A stretch of DNA of 64,000 nt. It comes from Streptomyces albus subsp. albus. Lineage in GTDB: Bacteria; Actinomycetota; Actinomycetes; Streptomycetales; Streptomycetaceae. Below are positions 1-8,516 of the stretch, in pieces (positions within the stretch are counted from its first letter, which is position 1; the number at the start of each line of letters is the position of its first letter). The notes beneath the pieces were generated by a model. It was not told the DNA's origin. It was given only the letters and a program-made list of their open reading frames with translations, and made no database searches. The stretch is taken from positions 207,593 through 271,592 of the forward strand of contig NZ_JOID01000003.1 of the NCBI RefSeq assembly GCF_000719865.1. Reading direction: 5' to 3'. Both the position numbers and the translations under genes were made by a program.

Positions 1-156
1 GTCGAGCACCAGTTCGCCGATCTCGACGCGGACCTCACGGGGCGGCCGGGCCCGCTCCGGCCCGTCGGACCGCGGCGTCCCGTCGGGCAGAGCTCCCGTT
101 GTCGGCCCCGCCGCGTTCCGTCCCGTCTCGTTCCGACGTGTCCCGTTCAGATCCAT
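1..156 (-). CDS. CIS operon protein, 3' part outside window
   Basis: The first 52 residues are visible, starting MDLNGTRRNE; the gene continues past base 1. Its ATG lies inside the end of the ATPase gene (10-base overlap), so it belongs to the same contractile injection system operon and is probably translationally coupled. The first 40 residues are polar, Pro/Arg/Gly-rich and probably disordered. They lead into EVRVEIGELVLD (residues 41-52), which resembles the VHVEIGRLEV stretch of the protein encoded at 3426-4157. I do not recognise a function. The real product could be much longer. Confidence 0.6.
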   Translation of the reverse strand, partial: MDLNGTRRNETGRNAAGPTTGALPDGTPRSDGPERARPPREVRVEIGELVLD

Positions 157-2228
157 CCGCGGACCTCCGAGGGCGTCAGGGAACGCTCCAGCTTCAGGTA
201 TTCGGTGCGGGCGGCGGCCAGCATGTGCCGCATCCCGAGGGCGTCGCCCTCCTCCGCCGCGAGGAAGGCGCCCGCCAGCGCGATGTTGCGGATGGAGCCG
301 CCCGCCACGGTGAGCTGCGCCAGCCGCTCCGGCTCGATGTCCTTGACCGGCGCCTGCGGGGGCAGCACCCGGCGCCAGATCTCGGCCCGCTCGGCCTCCC
401 CGGGGAACGGGAAGTCGACGACGAAGCGGATGCGCCGCATGAAGGCGGTGTCCAGGGCCTTCTTCATGTTCGTGGTGAGGATCGCCAGGCCCCGGTAGGC
501 CTCCATCCGCATCAGCAGATAGCTGACCTCCAGATTCGCGTACCGGTCGTGGCTGTCCTTGACCTCGCTGCGCTTGCCGAACAGGGCGTCGGCCTCGTCG
601 AACAGCAGCAGGGCCCCGCCGCGCTCCGCCGCGTCGAACACCTTGCGCAGGTTCTTCTCGGTCTCGCCGATGTACTTCGACACCACCTGCGAGAGGTCGA
701 TGACGAAGAGGTCCAGCCCCAGCTCCTTGGCCATCACCTCGGCCGCCAGGGTCTTGCCGGTGCCCGAGCCACCCGCGAAGAGCGCGGTGACGCCGAGTCC
801 GCGGCGCAGTGTCCGCGCGAAGCCCCACTCCTGGTGGACGGTGCCGCGCTGCCGTACGTGCGCCACGATCTCGCGCAGGATGCGCAACTGGCGGTCGTTG
901 AGCACCAGATCGTCCCAGCCCGCCTCCGGTTCGATCCGGCGGCCCAGCTCGTCCAGGCCCATCCGGGCCTCCGTGAGCCCGGCCCGCCAGGCGAGCTCCT
1001 GTGCGTCCAGACCGGAGGCCTCGGCCTCCCCGCCGGCGAGGCCGCGGCGCACGGTCGCGGCGGCGGACCGTACGACGTGCGGCGGCAGCGAGAACTGTGC
1101 GACGAGCTCCCGCAGGTGCCCTTCGCCGACCCCCGGCACACCGCTGAACGCCTCGGTCCACAGCCGCAGTTGCTCCTCGTCGCCGAGGTCCGGGACGGTG
1201 ATCCGCTCGCCCCGGACGGCGTGCGCGGCGGGCCGTGCGTCCGTACTGGCGACGACCAGCGGCACGGCGGCGCCCGCGATGAACGCGTCGGCCGCCGCGG
1301 CCTGTTCGCGGTCCAGCTCGCCGCTCTCCAGCAGCAGCGCGGCGGGCAGCAGGATCGCCTCGCGCTGCCAGAGCCGGGAGAGACGGTCGCGCTCGGCGGG
1401 CCCGGACGGCACGTCCTCGGCGGCCATCGTGTAGAGCCCGAGTCCGCTGCGGCGGGCGGCGGACGCGGCGATCTCCTCCCGGGTGTGCCGGTCGCCGCCG
1501 ACCAGCTCCACGCGCGGCGGCGCGCCCGGTCCGGACTCCGCCCAGCCGGCGGCGATCCGCTGCGCGGCGGCGTCGTACGAGGGTGGGAGGCCGGCGGGGA
1601 GCGGCACGCGCCGCAGCAGCCCGTGCAGCCGGGCGTCGAGATACGGCGAGCCGAGGAGGAAGTGCAGGATGCGCTCGTCCAGGCGCAGGCGGGAGCCGGT
1701 CAGCCGGGTCTCGTCGGCCGGCTCGACCAGCCGCCAGCGGCGCAGCGGGGCCACGGGAGTGAGCGCGCTCCAGTGCGGCTCGGGCAGAGCGGCCAGGGCG
1801 AGGGAGAAGGTCGGGTACGGGCGCTCCGGGTCACCGCTCGCGGCGGCGCAGCGGGAGGAGGTGGTGGGCTCCAGCTCGGCGGCCGCGGCGAGCAGCAGGA
1901 CGTCCCGTTCGAAGGAGCTGAGGCCGAAGCAGGCCACGAGGGCGTCGAGGGAGACGGGGCCCGAGACGGGGTCCGGCGCCGGCACGGGCCCGGACGCGGA
2001 CTCGTCCGGTACTCCGGGCCCGGTGCCGCCGGTGCTGTCCGTGCCGCCGGTCTCCGGGCCGGCGGACGTCCGGGCGCGGGCGGCGTGGGCGTCGAGGCGT
2101 GCCAGGACCGACCGCACGGCAGCGGCCAGCGCCGGACCGTCCCCGGACCCGGATGCGGCTCCGGGTGCGGACGCGCCGGCCGGCCCGGTCCCGCCGGGCG
2201 TCTTCCTGTTCCCGCCTGTCCCCGCCAC
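147..2228 (-). CDS. AAA+ ATPase of contractile injection system
   Basis: 693-residue AAA+ ATPase of the kind found in extracellular contractile injection systems (Afp15/Pvc15-like), thought to act in particle assembly. The Walker A motif GGSGTGKT is near residue 486 and Walker B LLLFDEADALFG near 537. The sensor/arginine-finger region (LTTNMKKALDTAFMRRIRF) follows, with an Arg-rich C-terminal lid. Residues 1-90 are Gly/Pro/Ala-rich and probably disordered; residues about 90-430 are an all-helical region ahead of the ATPase module. The GTG start lies 6 bases after the stop of the DUF4255 gene, and its 3' end overlaps the next gene. The family call is firm; the assembly role is inferred from homologous systems. 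Confidence 0.88.
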   Translation of the reverse strand: MAGTGGNRKTPGGTGPAGASAPGAASGSGDGPALAAAVRSVLARLDAHAARARTSAGPETGGTDSTGGTGPGVPDESASGPVPAPDPVSGPVSLDALVACFGLSSFERDVLLLAAAAELEPTTSSRCAAASGDPERPYPTFSLALAALPEPHWSALTPVAPLRRWRLVEPADETRLTGSRLRLDERILHFLLGSPYLDARLHGLLRRVPLPAGLPPSYDAAAQRIAAGWAESGPGAPPRVELVGGDRHTREEIAASAARRSGLGLYTMAAEDVPSGPAERDRLSRLWQREAILLPAALLLESGELDREQAAAADAFIAGAAVPLVVASTDARPAAHAVRGERITVPDLGDEEQLRLWTEAFSGVPGVGEGHLRELVAQFSLPPHVVRSAAATVRRGLAGGEAEASGLDAQELAWRAGLTEARMGLDELGRRIEPEAGWDDLVLNDRQLRILREIVAHVRQRGTVHQEWGFARTLRRGLGVTALFAGGSGTGKTLAAEVMAKELGLDLFVIDLSQVVSKYIGETEKNLRKVFDAAERGGALLLFDEADALFGKRSEVKDSHDRYANLEVSYLLMRMEAYRGLAILTTNMKKALDTAFMRRIRFVVDFPFPGEAERAEIWRRVLPPQAPVKDIEPERLAQLTVAGGSIRNIALAGAFLAAEEGDALGMRHMLAAARTEYLKLERSLTPSEVRGWI

Positions 2229-2234
2229 CGCGCC

Positions 2235-3422
2235 TCAGCCCTCCCGCTGTTCGCCGGCCGGGCCGGAGGCGCCGTCGGTGCCTCCGGCTGCGGTGCCCGG
2301 GCCCGTGGTGCTGTCCCGCCCGGCCGCGCTCGCCGGCCCCGCCGTGCCCGCCGTGCCGATGGGGAAGGCAGTGGTGCCCCGGCCGGTGCCGGCGGCCGAA
2401 GGGGCGCCCACGGTGCGGGACTTGCGCGCCGCCGCCGTGGGGGCCGCGGGCTCCTCGGCCCGGGTCCGGGCCGCGGGGGACACGGCGCTGGTGCGGCCCG
2501 CCCGGGCCGTGGTCCGCCGGGCGGCCGCGCCAGCTGCCGCCGCCGGCGCTGAGACCGTGGCGGCGGACGGAGCGGAGGAAGCCGCGGAAGTGGCGGGGGC
2601 GGTCGCGGTGGCCGCCGCCGCCCCGGGCCCGGCGGCGGAAGACCCGGGGGCGGCCGGGGAGTTCCGACCGGCCCGCACCCCGCCGCCGCCCACTGGGGCC
2701 GCACCACCCCGCGCCGCGCCACCGGCTCCCGCGCCACCGGCTCCCGCGCCGTCGGCCCGCCCCGCGCCGTCCGCCGCCTCCGTACCGCCGCCCGGGGGCA
2801 CCGGAGCACCCGGGGCGCCGAAGGGCAGGGCCCGTACCGTGTGCCGTTCCACCGGCGGTGCCTGCTCGGGGCGTTCATGGCCCTCGATCAGCACCAGCGA
2901 CGCCTGGTAGGCCACCGACAGCGAGTACGGCGTCTGGTGGAGCATCCCCCAGAGCTTCGAGGTCTCGTCGATGTCCATCTGGGTCGGGGTGAAGCGGACC
3001 TTCTGCACGGCGTCGGCCAGGTCGCTGCCCGTCAGATGGGGGCGTTCGGCGGCCTGCGCGATCACGTCGCGCGGCAGCACCGGGATCTCGTGCAGCGTGC
3101 GCACCACGCAGCCGATGAGCCGCTGCCCGACGAGCTCGGCCTCCTCCCCGTACGCGCTGATCAGATAGTGCAGATCGAGCGCGGCGGCGGCCCGCTTGAC
3201 CAGGGTGCCGTCGGCGGCCCGGGTCGGCAGGTCGTTGCCCCGCATCGAGGCGTTGGGCGTCACCTGGTAGCAGAACACCGTGATGAGCGGGTCGGGCGGC
3301 GGGTCGGCCGGGGGCTTGCGGGTCTCGACGCGGACCGCCTCGTTGAACTCCGGCGCCAGATTGTTCGCGATCAGATGGGCCAGCGCCTGGGTGACCGTCG
3401 CGATGGCGAGTGCGTTGCTCAT
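2235..3422 (-). CDS. DUF4255 tail-terminator (cap) protein of CIS
   Basis: 395 residues. The N-terminal half (about 5-190) is a DUF4255 domain, the Afp16/Pvc16 type that caps the tube and sheath at the distal end and fixes particle length. It begins MSNALAIATVTQALAHLI and contains the conserved VFCYQVTPNASMRGNDLP and LDLHYLISAYG stretches. The second half (about 205-395) is almost entirely Ala, Gly, Pro, Thr and Arg with no recognisable fold, longer than usual for the family and probably disordered. Very tight operon spacing: 3 bases after the upstream gene, 6 before the ATPase. Confidence 0.88.
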   Translation of the reverse strand: MSNALAIATVTQALAHLIANNLAPEFNEAVRVETRKPPADPPPDPLITVFCYQVTPNASMRGNDLPTRAADGTLVKRAAAALDLHYLISAYGEEAELVGQRLIGCVVRTLHEIPVLPRDVIAQAAERPHLTGSDLADAVQKVRFTPTQMDIDETSKLWGMLHQTPYSLSVAYQASLVLIEGHERPEQAPPVERHTVRALPFGAPGAPVPPGGGTEAADGAGRADGAGAGGAGAGGAARGGAAPVGGGGVRAGRNSPAAPGSSAAGPGAAAATATAPATSAASSAPSAATVSAPAAAAGAAARRTTARAGRTSAVSPAARTRAEEPAAPTAAARKSRTVGAPSAAGTGRGTTAFPIGTAGTAGPASAAGRDSTTGPGTAAGGTDGASGPAGEQREG

Positions 3423-3425
3423 GCC

Positions 3426-4157
3426 TCAGCTCCTCCGTCCGCCGCGCGTCAGGTAGTCCTCCAGGCTCAGCGCCGGCGCGGGCCGGCCCGTACGGCCGGA
3501 GCCGTTGCCCGCCCGCTCGCCGGGACGGGCCGTGCCCGCGGCGCTGACCTCCAGCCGGCCGATCTCCACGTGCACCACCTGATCGGCGCCCCGCCCCCGG
3601 CGCCGTCCGGCACCGGAGCGGGCGGCTTCCCGGGCCGCGGCCGTGTCCGCCTCGCGCGGGCGCGGCGGTACGGCGGCCGGGGGAGCGGCGGCCACGCCCG
3701 GGGGGTGGGGCGCGGCCGCCGCGACCATGGGTCCCGGCCCGCCGGCGGCGGGCGCGGGGGCCGCGCCCCGCCGTTCCCGCCGCGGGGTCTCCCGCCCCGC
3801 CGGGCGCGGGCCGGGCGCGACCGGCGCGGCGGGCCGCAGCAGCGGTGTCGCCGGCCGTGCGGTGACCGGCGGCCCGGGCTCGTCGCGGGGCGCCTCGGAG
3901 CGGACGACGGTGTGCCGGTCGGTCCGGACCTCGCGCTCGTGCCGGACGGTCTCGATCACCCCGGGGGCGGCCGGGGCCGCGGGCGCGGAGAGGAATCCGT
4001 CCTCCTCCGGCCCGGGGGCCGCCGCCCGCAGCGACTCGACCCGCTCGAACGGGCCGGGCAGCCGCGGCCGCACCCGCGCCGGGGCGGCGGCGCCGGCCAC
4101 CGCCCGTACGGGGGTGTGCCGGGCCAGCAGCCGGTCGAAGTAGTCGGGGTCAGGCAT
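3426..4157 (-). CDS. CIS-associated disordered protein with VEIG motif
   Basis: 243 residues, mostly Pro/Ala/Arg-rich and predicted disordered. Ordered-looking parts are the N terminus (PDYFDRLLARHTPVR) and a C-terminal block with VHVEIGRLEV (195-204) followed by LSLEDYL (230-236). A similar short beta-strand-like motif occurs in the truncated gene at the left edge. Such small proteins with a V.V.IG.LEV...LSLDDYL tail are, as I recall, common in actinobacterial and cyanobacterial CIS clusters, but no biochemical role is known to me. The start overlaps the preceding gene by 8 bases, supporting translational coupling. Probably a particle-associated or scaffold component. Confidence 0.65.
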   Translation of the reverse strand: MPDPDYFDRLLARHTPVRAVAGAAAPARVRPRLPGPFERVESLRAAAPGPEEDGFLSAPAAPAAPGVIETVRHEREVRTDRHTVVRSEAPRDEPGPPVTARPATPLLRPAAPVAPGPRPAGRETPRRERRGAAPAPAAGGPGPMVAAAAPHPPGVAAAPPAAVPPRPREADTAAAREAARSGAGRRRGRGADQVVHVEIGRLEVSAAGTARPGERAGNGSGRTGRPAPALSLEDYLTRGGRRS

Positions 4158-5100
4158 CTGCGCACAGCTCCAGGTAGTAGCGGCGCCGCAGCGGACTCAG
4201 CGCCAGGATCTCCGGCTCGCTCCAGCCGTAGGCGGTGGCGAGCAGGTGGACGTCGAGCAGCAGGTCCCGCGCCCAGGAGTCGAGTTCGGTCCAGAGGTAG
4301 GAGGCGATGTCCAGCTCGGCCGGGGTGGCCTCGCCGCACTCGGGGCAGGCGACGCGGAGCGTCACCTCGGCGGCCGGGTCGGCGCGCTCGGCGGCCTCGG
4401 CGATCCGCCGCCGCACCCGCTCCGGCAGGACGTCGGGCAGCCGGTCGGCGGCGACCGGTTCGCCGTTCCGCGCGGCGGAGACGGTGCAGCGGGCCAGCAG
4501 CACCCGCCGGGCGGCCGCGGCCGCGCCGGAGGGGCCGGCGGGAGCCCCGCCCGCACCGCCGCCCTCGCCGGAATCCGCGCCCGCCGGGCCGGAGCCCGTA
4601 CGGGAGGAGTCCCGGCCGGAGCCGGCACGGGACGCGGCGCCGCTCCCGGCACCGCCGCCGTCCGCCGTACCGCCGCCGGCCGCCGCCCGGGACGCCGCCG
4701 CGAGGTCGGCGACGGTGGGCAGCCGGAACTCGACCACCCAGCCGTCCTCCGCCACCCGCAACGGCCCCCCGGGCCGCGGCCGCTCACCGAGCAGCCGGCC
4801 CGCGTCGAGGTCGAACTCCATCGACGTCCCGCACGCACGGCACTCGATCCGCACCTGCATCCGCTCGCCGAAGAGCGCGCTCCGCAGCGCGAACAGGTCC
4901 GTCTCCCGCTCGCCGACCGGCATCGCCAGCAGTTCGCCGGTGCCGGCCCCCGGGCGGGCCGTGCGGTGCAGCAGCAGAGCCCGCCCGGGACCGGGCTGGG
5001 CAAGGCCCGCCTCCCACACGGCCAGCAGCTCCGCGGCCCCGGGCACGGTGCCCGCCCCGGGCCACGGGGCTCCCGCCGCCGGCTCCGTCGTCTCCATCAC
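4150..5100 (-). CDS. Zinc-ribbon baseplate-like protein of CIS
   Basis: 316 residues. Two CxxC knuckles (Cys87/Cys90 in CRACG, Cys252/Cys255 in CPECG) could together bind one zinc, as in T4 gp26-like baseplate proteins (T4_baseplate family). A Gly/Ser/Ala/Arg-rich insert (about 138-195) separates them. The C terminus, WARDLLLDVHLLATAYGWSE followed by ILALSPLRRRYYLELC, is the helical tail typical of phage baseplate assembly proteins. Starts 16 bases after the tube gene; overlaps the next gene by 8. Assignment rests on tail similarity and operon position; the exact place in the particle is inferred. Confidence 0.6.
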   Translation of the reverse strand: MMETTEPAAGAPWPGAGTVPGAAELLAVWEAGLAQPGPGRALLLHRTARPGAGTGELLAMPVGERETDLFALRSALFGERMQVRIECRACGTSMEFDLDAGRLLGERPRPGGPLRVAEDGWVVEFRLPTVADLAAASRAAAGGGTADGGGAGSGAASRAGSGRDSSRTGSGPAGADSGEGGGAGGAPAGPSGAAAAARRVLLARCTVSAARNGEPVAADRLPDVLPERVRRRIAEAAERADPAAEVTLRVACPECGEATPAELDIASYLWTELDSWARDLLLDVHLLATAYGWSEPEILALSPLRRRYYLELCADA

Positions 5101-5116
5101 GCGGCCCGCCCGGCGC

Positions 5117-5641
5117 TCAGACCGGGTTGGTGAAGGACGGCTCCGTCGGCTCCGGCACCTCGTAGTCCCGCTCCCAGCCCTCGCACTCCAGCTTGAGGCT
5201 CTGGATCGCGACGGCGTTGGCGTTGGCGTCCAGCTCGCCCAGTACCTGGTACTCGCTGGGCCAGGCCCGGTAGAGCTTGTGCGAGACGGCCACCTGCCCG
5301 GCCTCGTTGAGGACCTGGATCACGATGTCCCGGCGGAAGTCGGCGAGCGACACCTCGGCGCCCAGCCCGGCCCCGACCTGCCAGACCTTGTTGGCCCAGC
5401 GGTCGAATTCCGGATCGTGGGTGACCCCGCGTTCGAGCGTCACGCCCTCGAATTCGGAACGCCCGGGCGATTTGCGCGGAGTGCTGGGGTCGCCGCCATT
5501 GCGGTGCTTGACCACTTCGGTGGTGCGCTTCAGCGGGCTGATTTTGCTGATGCCCGCGACCGTACGCCCGCCCCAGAGAACGAGGAACTTGAAATTCTTG
5601 TACGGGTCGAAGCGATGGGCGTTGATCTGAAACTCGGCCAT
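5117..5641 (-). CDS. Phage tail tube (gp19-like) protein of CIS
   Basis: 174 residues, complete for the T4 gp19-like tube family (usual length 140-180). Characteristic stretches are visible: NFKFLVLWGGRTVAGISKIS near the N terminus, KRTTEVVKHRNGGDPS, TLERGVTHDPEFDRWANKVW, and the C-terminal NANAVAIQSLKLECEGWERD. It should polymerise into the rigid inner tube that the contracting sheath pushes out. It follows the sheath gene by 7 bases. Only one tube paralogue is in view; others may lie further left. Confidence 0.93.
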   Translation of the reverse strand: MAEFQINAHRFDPYKNFKFLVLWGGRTVAGISKISPLKRTTEVVKHRNGGDPSTPRKSPGRSEFEGVTLERGVTHDPEFDRWANKVWQVGAGLGAEVSLADFRRDIVIQVLNEAGQVAVSHKLYRAWPSEYQVLGELDANANAVAIQSLKLECEGWERDYEVPEPTEPSFTNPV

Positions 5642-5648
5642 CGGATTC

Positions 5649-7496
5649 CTAAATCTCGAACTGTCCGGCGATCTGCTGGATCTTGACGACCACGAACTCC
5701 GCGGGCCTGACCGGCGCGAATCCCACGACGACGTTCACCACGCCCTGCGCGATGTCCTGCTCGGTGGTGGTGTCCGCGTCGCATTTCACGTAGTACGCCT
5801 CGCGCGGCGTGCGGCCCTTGAACGCGCCCTGACGGAACAGGGTGTGCAGGAACGACGAGGCGTCGAGCCGGATCTGCTGCCAGAGCTGTTCGCTGTTCGG
5901 CTCGAAGACCACCCACTGCAGCCCGCGGTAGAGGCTCTCCTCGACGTGCAGGGCGAGCCGCCGCACCGGCACGTACTTCCAGTCGCTGTCCAGGCCGTCC
6001 GCGCCCTCCAGGGTGCGGGCCCCCCAGACCAGCGGGCCGAGCACCGGGAAGGTGCGCAGGCAGTTGACGCCCAGCGGGTTGAGGAGGCCGCTCTCCCGGT
6101 CGGTGATCCGCACGGTCAGCGACCGCACGCCGGCCAGCCGGGCCTCCGTGCCCGCCGCGGCCTTCCACACCCCGCGCTCACCGTCCGTACGGGCGGTGAC
6201 GCCGGCGACGGCGCCGGACGGCGGGAAGGCGCGCAGCCGCCCGGTGAGCGGGTCGGTCAGCCGCACCTGCGGGAAGTACAGCGCCGCGTAGTCGCTGCGG
6301 ACCGGGTCGAACGCGGCCAGCCCGGCCCGCGCCCGGTCCACACTGGTCCAGGACGCCGGGGCGTCGACGAGCAGGAAGATCCGCCGCTCCTCGCAGAGCG
6401 CCACCGCCGCCGAGATCACCGTGACCATGTCCTCGGTGGACTCGTACGCCGCCAGCTCGGGCAGCGCCAGCAGGTTGACGTCGTCGGCGTCGCGCAGCGC
6501 GTGCAGCCCCGTCTTGAGGTCCTCGCTGCCGATGAGGTCCTGGGGTCCGGGCGGATCGCCGTCCGCGCCGCCGGTGAGCGGGAAGACGGGCGGATTGACC
6601 GAGCCCTCCAGCCCCAGGTCGTTGGCGCACTCGCCGAGGAACCGGACGGTGTCGCGGGGGTCCGCGGACCCGGCGACCACCTGGATCCGGTTGCCGAAGG
6701 CGGTGGCCTCGGCCCGGGCGAAGGCCCGCTTGCCGGGCGCGTCGGGCAGTGCCCGCAGCTTCCGCTCCAGCAGCAGGGCGAGTTCGGTGACGGTCACCGG
6801 GGCCGGGCCGTCCACCGCGGGGTCGTGCAGGGTGAAGCTGCGCTCCGCCTTGCCGATCTTGACGGTCAGCTCGACGGCCAGGTCGGGCAGTTCGGCCCCG
6901 AACGGCTTCGACACGGTGCCGGACGGATCGGGCCGGCCCTCGCCGGTCACCCGCACCCGCACCAGGTCGGAGCCCTCGTTCACCACGGTCTCCACGAAGC
7001 GCCCGTGACCGGGGTCCATGGACAGACCGGTGTAGCTCTCCCGTGCCTCGCCGTCCGCGTCGGTGATCCGGAGATTGAAGGTCTCGTCCGGGCGCCGGGT
7101 GTCGTGGTCGACGGACACCCGCAGGCCGGAGCCCCAGACACCCGCCTCCCGGGCGGTGACCCGCAGCACCGGGCGGGCGCTGCCGTCCTCGGTGGACTCG
7201 AGCGTGACCTCGGCCTCCTCGCCGGTGCCGGACGCGGCCACGCGCACGATCACCGCGGCGGAGCCGCCGTTGCCGAAGAACTGGTGGACGGCGTGGCCGA
7301 CCGCGCTGCGGGCGGTGAGTCCCCCGAAGCGGCGTTCGAAGTCCGCGAAACTAGTGATCCGCACCGGCTGGTTGAGCGGCCCTCGGCGGGTGTGCCCGAC
7401 GAAGGCGGTCACCGAGGTGGTGACCGCGCCGATGGTGCGGACGCTACTGGGAAGTTCCTCGATGTATACGCCGGGATGGGCCGTTCGCACCGGCAT
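5649..7496 (-). CDS. Contractile tail sheath protein of CIS
   Basis: 615-residue phage tail sheath protein. The N terminus MPVRTAHPGVYIEELPSSVR is the typical sheath handshake strand, and the C terminus (HVEESLYRGLQWVVFEPN; CDADTTTEQDIAQGVV; AEFVVVKIQQ) is the conserved Phage_sheath_1 end. It forms the contractile outer cylinder. I chose ATG 7496 because the conserved MP.RT.HPGVY begins there; an in-frame ATG three codons upstream (7505) is possible. First gene of the visible leftward operon, so the promoter should lie in 7497-8300. The middle third is the variable surface region. Confidence 0.92.
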   Translation of the reverse strand: MPVRTAHPGVYIEELPSSVRTIGAVTTSVTAFVGHTRRGPLNQPVRITSFADFERRFGGLTARSAVGHAVHQFFGNGGSAAVIVRVAASGTGEEAEVTLESTEDGSARPVLRVTAREAGVWGSGLRVSVDHDTRRPDETFNLRITDADGEARESYTGLSMDPGHGRFVETVVNEGSDLVRVRVTGEGRPDPSGTVSKPFGAELPDLAVELTVKIGKAERSFTLHDPAVDGPAPVTVTELALLLERKLRALPDAPGKRAFARAEATAFGNRIQVVAGSADPRDTVRFLGECANDLGLEGSVNPPVFPLTGGADGDPPGPQDLIGSEDLKTGLHALRDADDVNLLALPELAAYESTEDMVTVISAAVALCEERRIFLLVDAPASWTSVDRARAGLAAFDPVRSDYAALYFPQVRLTDPLTGRLRAFPPSGAVAGVTARTDGERGVWKAAAGTEARLAGVRSLTVRITDRESGLLNPLGVNCLRTFPVLGPLVWGARTLEGADGLDSDWKYVPVRRLALHVEESLYRGLQWVVFEPNSEQLWQQIRLDASSFLHTLFRQGAFKGRTPREAYYVKCDADTTTEQDIAQGVVNVVVGFAPVRPAEFVVVKIQQIAGQFEI

Positions 7497-8088
7497 TCCC
7501 TCCATTCCCTTCGCGCACCAAGAGATGAGAAGAAGGGATGAAGGAGTTGTGTACGGCCCATGAACGCGCGCGCACGTTCTCCGTCCCCCCGACGCACACC
7601 CCGCGCGATTTTCTGTACCGCGCGCCCAGGCGTTCATTGCCTGTGGCTCTTGGTGCATGAGTGCCACTTGGAGTCTGGGTGCCCCGTCAAGCGGGGGTCA
7701 AGGACGGTTTCCAGCCTTTCGGTGAAGCGGAAGATTGTATTCCGGAGGCCGTGCTCCGGGTGTGGACGACGGGATTTTTCAGGGCCGGGATGGATGTGTG
7801 CGATCAGGTGAGTGGCGGAATTCAATATTCCGGGGATCGGATTAAGTCGAAAGGGTGAGTGCGTCGGCGCGCCGGTTTGTCTGCCGAAAGGCGAGAAATG
7901 AGCGCTTTGGCCAAGGGGTGCGGGACGCGGGAGTCCGTACGAGATCTGAAGGCGCCGTGTACGGCCCTCGATGGCGCAGGCGGCGTGCGGCGTGCGGCGG
8001 GCGGCAGATGGCAGGCAGCGGGCGGCGGCCGCCCGAGCGCCGGCGGGCCCAGGCCGGGCTGCCGCGCAGCGCAAGCGGTCCTGTGCGC

Positions 8089-8128
8089 CGGCGGCCCGGC
8101 GGCCCGGCGGCCCGGCGATCCGGCGAGC
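8089..8128. repeat. 8-bp GC tandem repeat
   Basis: Five consecutive 8-base units: three perfect copies of CGGCGGCC followed by CGGCGATC and CGGCGAGC. Sits in non-coding DNA, so copy number is free to vary by slippage. Confidence 0.8.
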
Positions 8129-8183
8129 CGGGAACCCGTGAAGCCCGGAAGGAGATGAGGGGGGTGGGGAGGGTTCATGAGAG

Positions 8184-8220
8184 ACGCCCGGCACCGGCCT
8201 CCACCGCTGGTGCCGGGCGT
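8184..8220. terminator. Perfect 12-bp hairpin in CIS-sucC spacer
   Basis: Arms ACGCCCGGCACC (8184-8195) and GGTGCCGGGCGT (8209-8220) pair perfectly around a 13-base loop. There is no T tract, as is usual in this genus. No annotated gene ends just before it on either strand, so it may insulate sucC from upstream transcription or end an unannotated small transcript. Confidence 0.5.
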
Positions 8221-8308
8221 CACCCGGTCGGCGCAGCCGCCCCGGGCGAGGCCACTGTCGCCGATGCCGGGCATATCCCCGGAACGGCGCGCCGCCACTC
8301 CCGTGATC

Positions 8309-8324
8309 TGTGACTGTAATCACC
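8309..8324. promoter_or_regulatory. Crp-like palindrome upstream of sucC
   Basis: TGTGACTGTAATCACC matches the TGTGA-N6-TCACA pattern of Crp/Fnr-family sites at nine of ten half-site positions. It sits about 190 bases upstream of the sucC start. A second half-site, GTGATCTG, occurs at 8303 and again at 8333, 30 bases apart (about three helical turns). Binding by Streptomyces Crp is an inference from the pattern. Confidence 0.45.
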
Positions 8325-8516
8325 GCGCGCATGTGATCTGCGATTTAGGGCGCTCCCGCGTACGGCGATAACCTGCGAGGCGGACATGCCGCGTACCGGC
8401 CAGTGTGTGCGCCTCCCAGTGACCGCGTCGTCACGCTGCCCCTGCGGCACGCCCATGCAGACAACGCACCGCAATCACCACGACAGCGGTATCGAGACGC
8501 AAAGGGACGGACGCGC

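Larger units (their letters stand above)
7497..8516. other. Divergent spacer between CIS and sucCD, no gene
   Basis: About 1.02 kb without a credible gene. The CIS-proximal part (7600-7900) is noticeably less GC-rich than its surroundings and holds a small inverted repeat CGGAAT/ATTCCG at about 7829-7845, a candidate promoter/operator zone for the leftward CIS operon. The middle is low-complexity GC repeat (see 8089-8128). A perfect 12-bp hairpin lies at 8184-8220. The sucC-proximal part carries a Crp-like palindrome. Open frames here look like composition artefacts. Confidence 0.6.

Noticed and set aside
99..2552. Very long plus-strand open frame opposite the CIS ATPase
   Set aside because: Its product is Arg/Gly/Pro-rich without motifs and mirrors the codon bias of the real ATPase gene on the other strand.
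7634..8332. Possible minus-strand gene in the CIS-sucC spacer
   Set aside because: Arg/Pro/Ala-rich translation without motifs; it crosses tandem repeats and a perfect hairpin.
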